Shown here piece after piece: positions 46,851 to 55,800 of a stretch of 64,000 bases of DNA. Position numbers and translations under genes: made by a program. The stretch spans positions 206,571,934 to 206,635,933 of the forward strand of contig CP136063.1 of assembly GCA_032622095.1 (NCBI GenBank), in the 5' to 3' direction. The stretch is from Siphonodentalium dalli. Lineage: Eukaryota; Mollusca; Scaphopoda; Gadilida; Siphonodentaliidae. Below the pieces are notes generated by a model. It ran no database searches and was not told the origin of the DNA. It worked only from the letters and a program-made list of their open reading frames with translations. The stretch's first letter is position 1; every line of letters starts with the position of its first letter.

Positions 46851-49800
46851 CTGAAAAGAAAATTAAAAGTGTTATCATATTAATCCTTAATTCACTTTTA
46901 CCTCTATATGCAATGAAATTAAATTGTGTGCTAATGTTAAATTTAGTTTTACGATAAAAAAGATAAACTGAAACATTTTCCCTGTCCACTAAAATTTTGA
47001 GTGACTGCATAGCTTTACATTCTGAGCATCTGAATTAGTACTTCTGGTAGAAACCGCTTATGGGTGACCACCTGTCATTTGCGACCGTTTTTCCTTGGCA
47101 AAATGGGTGGTCGTTCATAACAGGTTTCACTGTACTAAATCCGATAACTCAGGGCTGAGATATATGCCCAGACAGACAGAAAAAGTAAATCCAGTAATCA
47201 GTATACAACCCATTTTTCTTCAAAAATTTATAAATATATGAATTTCATTTATTCTAGACCAGTGTTCTCGTGTCGTTTTACCATAGCATATACAAATTTA
47301 ATCACAATGTTGTAACATTTACAATTTTGTTTTTTAAATTATCAGTTTTCACACAAAAAAATTCAAATTTTAATCTTAAATAACGTTCAGACACCGTTAT
47401 TAGCTCAACTTTACTTTGTAAAGTTTGAGCTATTGCCATGGCTATGTAACCGTCGTCTGTGTATGTGTGTGTGATTCGTCAACAATTTCCTTTAGCACGG
47501 GCTACAGTTCGTACCTTTGGTCCGATTATTATGAAATTTGTCATGGATGTTGACATTGACATGTAGATGGGAAACGAGTCATTTTGGGGTCATTCGGAAA
47601 AAAAATCATGGCCGCCATCGGCCATCTTGAATTTCAAAATTCAATCCATTAGCACGGGCTACAGGCCGTACTGTTCGTCTTATTGTCATGAAATTTGTCA
47701 TGGATGTTAATATTGACATGTAGATGGGAACGAGTAATTTTGGGGTCATTCGGCCAAAAAACATGGCCGCCGGCAGCCATCTTAGATTTTACTCTTTGCA
47801 TGACTAAATCCTTTGACACGGGCTACAGGTCGTACCTTTGGTCGGATCATCATAAAATTAGTCATGGATGTTAACAATGACATGTAGATGGGAACGATTA
47901 ATTTTGGGGTCATTCGGCCAAAAAACATGGCAGCCATCTTTGATTTACTCTTTGTATGACTAAATTCTTTAGCACGGGCTACAGGTCGTACCTTTAGTGT
48001 GATCATCATAAAATTTGTCAGGGATGTTAATATTGACATGTAGATGGGAACGAGTCATTTTGGGGTCATTCGGCCATAAAACATGGCCACCAGCAGCCAT
48101 CTTGGATTTTACTCTTTGTATGACTAAATCATTTAGCACAGGCTACAGGTCGTACTTTTAGTCGGATCATCATAAAATGGATGTTAACAGTATGTAGATG
48201 GGAACGAGTCATTTTGGGGTCATTCGGCCAAAAAACATGGCAGCCATCTTGGATTTACTCTTTGTATGACTAAATTCTTTAGCACGGGCTACAGGTCGTA
48301 CCTTTAGTGTGATCATCATAAAATTTGTCAGGGATGTTAATATTGACATGTAGATGGGAACGAGTCATTTTGGGGTCATTCGGCCATAAACCATGGCCAC
48401 CAGCAGCCATCTTGGATTTTACTCTTTGTATGACTAAATCCTTTAGCACGGGCTACAGGTCGTACCTTTAGTCTGATCATCATGAAATTTTTCATGGCTG
48501 TTGAAATTGGAATGTAGATGGGAAAGAGTCATTTTGGGGTCATTCGGACAAAAAACATGGCCGCCAGCTGCCATCTTGGATTTTACTCTGTGTATGACTA
48601 AATCCTTTACTGCTCATTTTTAGCTCAACTTACTTTGTAAGTTTGAGCTATTGCCATGGTTTGGTGTCCGTCGTGCGTGTGTCTGTCAACAATTTCCTTT
48701 GGCGTGGGCTACAGGTCGTACCTTTGGTCTAATCTTTATGAAATTTGTCATGGATGTTAACAATGAGATGTAGATGGGAACGAGTCATTTTTGGGTCGTT
48801 CGGCCAAAAATCATGGCAGCCATCTTGGATTTTACTCTTTGCATGACTAAATCCTTTGGCGCGGGCTACAGGTCGTACATTTGGTCTGATCTTTATGAAA
48901 TTTGTCGTGAATGTTGACATTGACATGTAGATGGGAACGAGTCATATTGGGGTCATTTGGTCAAAAAACATGGCCGCTGGAGGCCATCTTGGATTTCAAA
49001 ATTCAACCCTTTGTCATGGATGTTAATATTGACATGTTGATGGGAACGAGTGATTTTGGGGTCATTCAGTCAAAAACATGGCCACCAGCAGCCATCTTGG
49101 ATTTTACTCTTTGCATGATTAAATCCTTTGGTGCGGGCTACAGGTCGTACCTTTGGTCTAATCTTCATAAAATTTGTCATGGATGTTAATATTGACATGT
49201 AGATGGGAACGAGTCACTTTGCGGTCATTCGGCCAAAAATCATGGCCGCCAGCAGCCATCTTGGATTTTACTCTTTGCATGACTAAATCCTTTGGCGCGG
49301 GCTACAGGTCGTAGCTTTGGTCAGATCTTCATGAGATTAGTCATAGATGTTAACAATGACATGTAGAAGGGAACTAGTCATTTTGGGGTCATTCTGCCTA
49401 AAAACATGACTGCTGGTGGCCATCTTGGATTTCAAAATTAAATCCATTGGTGCGGAATACAGATCGTACTATTCGTCTGATCATCATGAAATTTGCCCTG
49501 GATGTTAATATTGACATGTAGATGAGAACGAGTCATTGTTCAGACAAAAACATGGCCGCCAGCAGGCATCTTGGATTTTACTCTATACATGACTAAATCC
49601 TTTGGCACGGACTACAGGTCGTAGCGTTGATCGGATCTTCATGAAATTTGTCATGGATGTTAACAATGACATGTAGATGGGATTTGTAAAGGTTGTTGAC
49701 ATTGACATATAGATGGGGAACGAGTCATTTTGGGGTCGTTTGGCTAAGAAACATGGCCGCCAGCAGCCATATTGGATTTTACTCTTTGCATGACTAAATC

Positions 49801-52800
49801 CTTTGGCACAGGCTACAGGTCGTACCTTTGGTCAGATCATTATGAGATTTGTAAAGGCTGTAGATGGGAACAAGTCATTTTGGGGTAATTCGGAAAAAAA
49901 AAAACATGGCTGCCGGTGGCCATTTTATAATTTACTCTTTGCATCACTAAATCCTTTGGCACACCATAATCACCACATCCCTGATTCGATCATTATGAAA
50001 CCTGTCATGAATGTTGATATTGACATGTACATCTTGTCTTACTTAGACATTTCAATTATAGCACCTTTCCTATTCCTCCATTTACTGTCAACTATTAAAT
50101 TATTCCCCTACCTAAGTTGAGCTACAGTGTCATTGACCCTTTCATTTACACTCCTTTTTAATCTCTCTATTCATTGCCAATCACAAAAAAATTACCTTCT
50201 TTACAAAGTTGAGCTACAGTGTCATTGACACTTTCATTTATAATTACTTTGATCACTCTCTACAATGTTTCAGTTTATTCTTCTAAAGCCAATTTGACAA
50301 GCAGCATTCTAAGCATAAACTACCTAATTCGTTTTTCTGCAAAAATAATATTTTTAATGGTAAGGTTAAGTTTACGCTCATGCACACATCGCATATTCAC
50401 AGAAATACTAAGGCATTCCATCATTAAAATCTTTTTGTGAGGTCATTGGGGCAATCTTTGGGTCATGTTGCAGATCAATAGCCCATGTGGTTCACAAGTT
50501 TAGCCAATTATGTGACACTTTTTTTTCAAAATCCAAGTAATTTTTTGCAATTTTCAAAATATTTATCTCATTTGTTTCTAACTAGCTCAAAAATTGGTCC
50601 ATTGTTGTATCACATGTCATTTTATTATCATTTCTTATTAATGTAAACGATATATTGATAAGTTTATAACCACAATATTTTATGCTCTGACACTTGCACT
50701 CTAGGAAATTGCTATTTTCTTTTAGGGGTAAGAGTTGTCATCCCTGAAAAATCTATTTTGGGACACTTTCTTAAATGGGCAACAAGCAAAATCAGATGCT
50801 TCATGTGATGACCTTTAATTTGATATATAGAAACATTTGTTGGAGGGGAGGGGGGGGGGGGGGTGCAGCCAACTCAAAAAATATTTTTTTTGGCCCACGA
50901 ACTACATGTATATCACCCATTTTTCTTCGAAATGAGGCATACATACATGCAATGTCACAATTGAATGGGGGACAAAATGGCTCAAAGGAGAATATGGAGG
51001 GTTCTCACCTCAAGCTAGCCACAACCCCTGCTGGCATGATCTTTCCTGAGTTAAGATATCTGTATCCCATCACAGAAGCCAGCATTGCACTAACTCCTGA
51101 AAATATATATTAGTATTTACAAAGCTAAATACTTAGGCGATTAATTAACATTTTCATGACGGGAGCTGCGCTGGTGCAGCATTAAAGATCATGCGCCAAG
51201 GCCCAATGTATTCTCTTATACATGTATATAATAAACAATCTATTTCTAGAAGTCTTTCTTATTCATCCCGAATGGTTAAAGCGTTCTCAGTCGGTACATC
51301 CAGTTGATCTCAGCTGATTTCCTCTTCATTTTTGAGGAATATGTCTCTGGGTCAGTTTTCAGGACATATATAACTTGGTATTTTAAGTTGACTGGGTGTT
51401 TTGTTATACGGAAGTCGGAAGTGGTCAGCTACTGTGGTGTCCTTTTATGAAGATCCCACAAACCTGTGATTGGTTAGGGATCCTTGCACTGACCAGAATA
51501 TCCTTCAAGTTGGGATTTTTTCTATGGGCCAGTAAGGGTGGATCAGAAAAAAGTTTTCTGCTCCTGTGGGACACTTTAAGTAGCAGACAACGATGTCTCT
51601 GATTTTGAGATAATATTTTCTGGGACGTTTTGGTCCGTTATCTTCCGTCGTGGAAACACCACTAATGTTCCTTGCATATAAGAGAATGCACTGTCTTACA
51701 AGGTCAAGATAAATATTATTAGGACAAAACATTCGGGCATATGGGAGCCTTGCATATATAAGAGAATGCACTGGCTTACAAGGTCAAGATAAATATTGTT
51801 TGGCCAAAGCATTCAGGCATACAGGAGACTCATATCTAAGAGAATGCATTGGCACAGGGTTTTTTGCTAAAATTCAGGAAGCTCCAGTCATGGAAGGGTT
51901 AACTGGGGGGGGGGGGGAAATGTTCAGATGATAAGTTTAAATATCTGAGCATTAATGGGAATCTTCTATTTTCTGCACTTGTATTATCAAAACATCCATC
52001 AAATGAACAGATAATTCCAATGTACATTTTATCACAGGCCCCTGGGGAAAAGTCCTAAAATACCAATATGGACTACAACAGTCAGTATTGGTATTTTAGT
52101 ATTTCTCCCCAGGGGCCTGTGCATTTTATAGCCGAACAGGAGCATTCATTCAGCAATAATATAGATGCAAGATTGCAAATAGTGTGTCGTAAATTCGTAA
52201 TTTGCAGAATGAGGTCCCCAGAGGATGAATTTAGTGATGCTATCCTGCACAGCACACCCACTGAGTACCTCATTGGCTCATTCTGCTCAGGCCTCATCTT
52301 CTCCGAAAAATCTACAGTCTCAAATTAAAATTGTTTTTAGTTACTTTTTCCCTTCAAGGAAGTTTCTATATCCCCTAATTTTCAGAAGATAAAATTTGAA
52401 TGCATAATCAAGGTGACTAATGGGTGAACATAACCAACTTCAATCTGATCCTAGGTCTCCCGTAGCAGTTGAGGCCTAAGCAGAATGAGGTTCCCAGAGG
52501 GTGAATTTGGTGATGTTAGCCCGCAGTTCAGGATAGCATCATTAAATTTACCATTTAGGGAACTCATTCTGCAAATGACACACTATTTACAGCCTTGAAT
52601 GTTTGCTCTCAGAATAAAATGTAGTAAGGCTCCACACAAGATGAATTTAGTAAATTAGTAATTTGTAATTTCACAGCCTTGTCATGGTCTAGGGGTGCAT
52701 ATACATGCAGATCACCAAATTTAAATACCTTAACTGGTTTGCTGCTAAATATCCTATGAAATGCAAATACATATATTTCAATAAACAGAAAATCATTGAA

Positions 52801-55800
52801 TATTATGCTCGAAGTAGATAATTTACTACATTTGAACTCTTTTCTCAAATTTGACCACCAAACATACTATTATATACGTTTTTGTGACTGGATGTCTCAT
52901 TAGGCTATGGTTATGCGTCGGGATGTCTCAATAAGCTATGATTATGAGCCTGGTTGTCTGATTAGGTTATGTTTGTGAGCATGGTTGTCGGATGCCATTG
53001 GGCAAAACAATGTCATTTTTCTCAAACTTTTCACAATAGAACTACCCTTTCTGACAATTTCATCGGTCTGCATCCATTAAAACTTCACTATGTCCAAATT
53101 TAATTATATATGTAACAATATGTCAAAAATATTACCTGACAAACTCTATTTAAATGATTAAATTAAACAACAGTATCGTCTCCAAAGCCCAGATCTGGGC
53201 TTCCTGCACTCTTACGTATGGTCCAAATATGGGCTTTCAGCACTGAACCAGTTAAATAAATACAGAAGTGATACATGTAGAAATATATTAAACCACACAC
53301 TGAACCACATGGCAGTTTGCACTCCAAATTACTTCCTTTTTAATTTTTTACCAGTATCAACATTGGTTAATAAATACCTGAACTACCTTTCTATGAGCAT
53401 TATATGTCCCAGAAAGATGCATTGAAGTCATAAAAATACAATTTGCGCCATTTGTATTCATTGAATTTCTGGAATCGGTAACAGAATAATGCGTGACTGT
53501 CTGAAAATGGTAATATATTGCATTATCTTAACATGAAACTAATTTAAAACTTCAGGCATTGCTTTGATTGTTTTAATCATCAAAATGATTTACCATAAAT
53601 GTTTACGAGAAACGACTTGCAGCTCTCAATTTTCTTCCCATGGTCTACAGGTGCAATTTTTATGTGACCGCTGATTAAAGATGCATAATCCGAATTAATG
53701 CTCATAAATTACTATTTCTTTGGCTTTGGGGTAAAAGATATTTGATTCAAATCGAGGGCAACAACCCATTAAAGCTCAGAGTTATAAATATCAATTTTTG
53801 AAACAAGTTATTTTTCACCACCTGCTATATTTGGCGGCCTAGCAAATTGCTATATTTGGCGGCCTAGCAAATATTTGACGAGCCGACCGACATACTCTCG
53901 ATACCAAATTGCATTGATATATAAAACGATTTAGAAAATTAGAGTTGACAGCGGATAACATTTTTAGGTAATTAATTGATTCTGATAACTAAAGCATCTT
54001 TTGAAGAAATATGTTGGAATCTGATGATACAGGGACCATCAAATCAGATTGTGTACCTTTAAACAACTTGAACCGGCACAAACAAAATGATCTCAAATTT
54101 ACTGTAAAATATGAGAAACAATCATGTATTTTCAGTGCTATATCAACAAATTTGTTCAGAAATCTTCCGTGAAGGTATGTTTTGAGTTACCTATAGCTCT
54201 TACCAAATGGCATATAAATCATAATTTTTTGGGTTTGAACAAGCCATGTCTGTTTAACTGATTCCAATGTGTTCACAAGCTTGGAAATAATGTGTCTGTC
54301 ATTTGCAGAATGAGGTTCCCAGAGGGTGAATTTAGTGACCCTATTTCGCAGTAGACTAGCATCACCAAATTCACCCTCTGGGAACCTCATTCCGCTTAGG
54401 CCTCAACTGCTATGGGAGACTTAGGATCAGATTGATGTTCACCCATTAGTCCCTTCGATTATGCATTTCATCTGCTGCAAATTAGGGGATATAGAAACTG
54501 AACAGACAGAAAAAAGTAAATGAAAACAATGTTAATTTGAGACTATAGATACTTACCAGAAGATGAGGCATAATAGAATGAGGTCCCCAGAGGGTGAATT
54601 TAGTGACACTTGCCTGCTATGCGGGGTATGCTACCACGCATAGCAGGCTAGTGACACTAAATTCATCAAAGCTCAAGAGTTATAAATATCACTAAATTCA
54701 CCCTCTGGGGAACTCATTCTACAAATAACAGACACACTATTTAACGGCTTTACTGAACTACAATAAAATAACACATACCTAAGCACAGTCCTACTGCTTT
54801 TGGATTCTTTGATGAAAGATAAACTCCAACAAGCATCAATCCTCCTGAACAAAGCCCAGCTGCTAGTGATGGAACACTCCCTATGAAGAATAAATTGAAA
54901 TTAGGTATCAAACGCATGTGCTGAATTAGATCATGCTATGAGTCTCTACTCTGGCTAATGCTGCTGGGCATTAGCCAGAGTAGAGATTCATGGCATGATC
55001 TACCGGTTGATTAGAAATGATGAAAGCCAGACATGGAGGTGTCCTCTGATTCCTTGGTGTTCTAGTTTATTGAGGATTTTACTGTGAGGCACCATGTCAA
55101 ACACCTTCGAGAAATCTAGGAAGATAACATCAATTTGGTTGCTCTTGTCGAATGACATGGCGAGATCATTGTACAAGTACATGTATGTTGTGAGGAGTTG
55201 GCTCTCACACGAGTATTCTTTCCTGAAGCCATGGTTTAGATCCGTTAGTACCTCATTTGCCTCTATATGGTTCAGGATATGATGTGTTCTAATAGTTTGC
55301 AAAGCACTGACCTACACTACGGGCTCAAAGACATTGTAGTAGTATTGAACAGGTTAGGGATTTTCAGGAATCAAGTGGTCAAGAGAAGTACTAGTACATG
55401 TAATTGAATACCAGTCGGACCCCTCCCAACATTTCCCATTTCTATGCCCATAGGTATAAAATGGACCATGTGGTGTCTGGACCCCGAAGGCACGACAAAA
55501 AGTTTTGCGACTGGCTCAACTGACATCGTTATCATTCAGCATATTTTCATTTCCGAAATTTTCCTAATCCACGGTGTTGGACCCCGTTTGTTTTAGCAAT
55601 TGTAGTGACCAGTAATTCCAGACCACACATGCTCTTTTGATGTTGGGCTATTCCATTATGGCCAAAACTCATGTACTACACATGTAGTTTCAGATCAAAT
55701 TGGTATAGGTTATATTGGGACTTCTGTCGACTTCAGACTGCTTTCACCCCGGGCATAGAAAGGGTCGGGTTATTACGAATCCGGCCGCTGGCTGGAATAG

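Noticed and set aside
50775-51113. 112-codon + strand open frame
   Set aside because: It is antisense to TMEM14C exon 3 and includes a poly-G run (GGGGGG residues).
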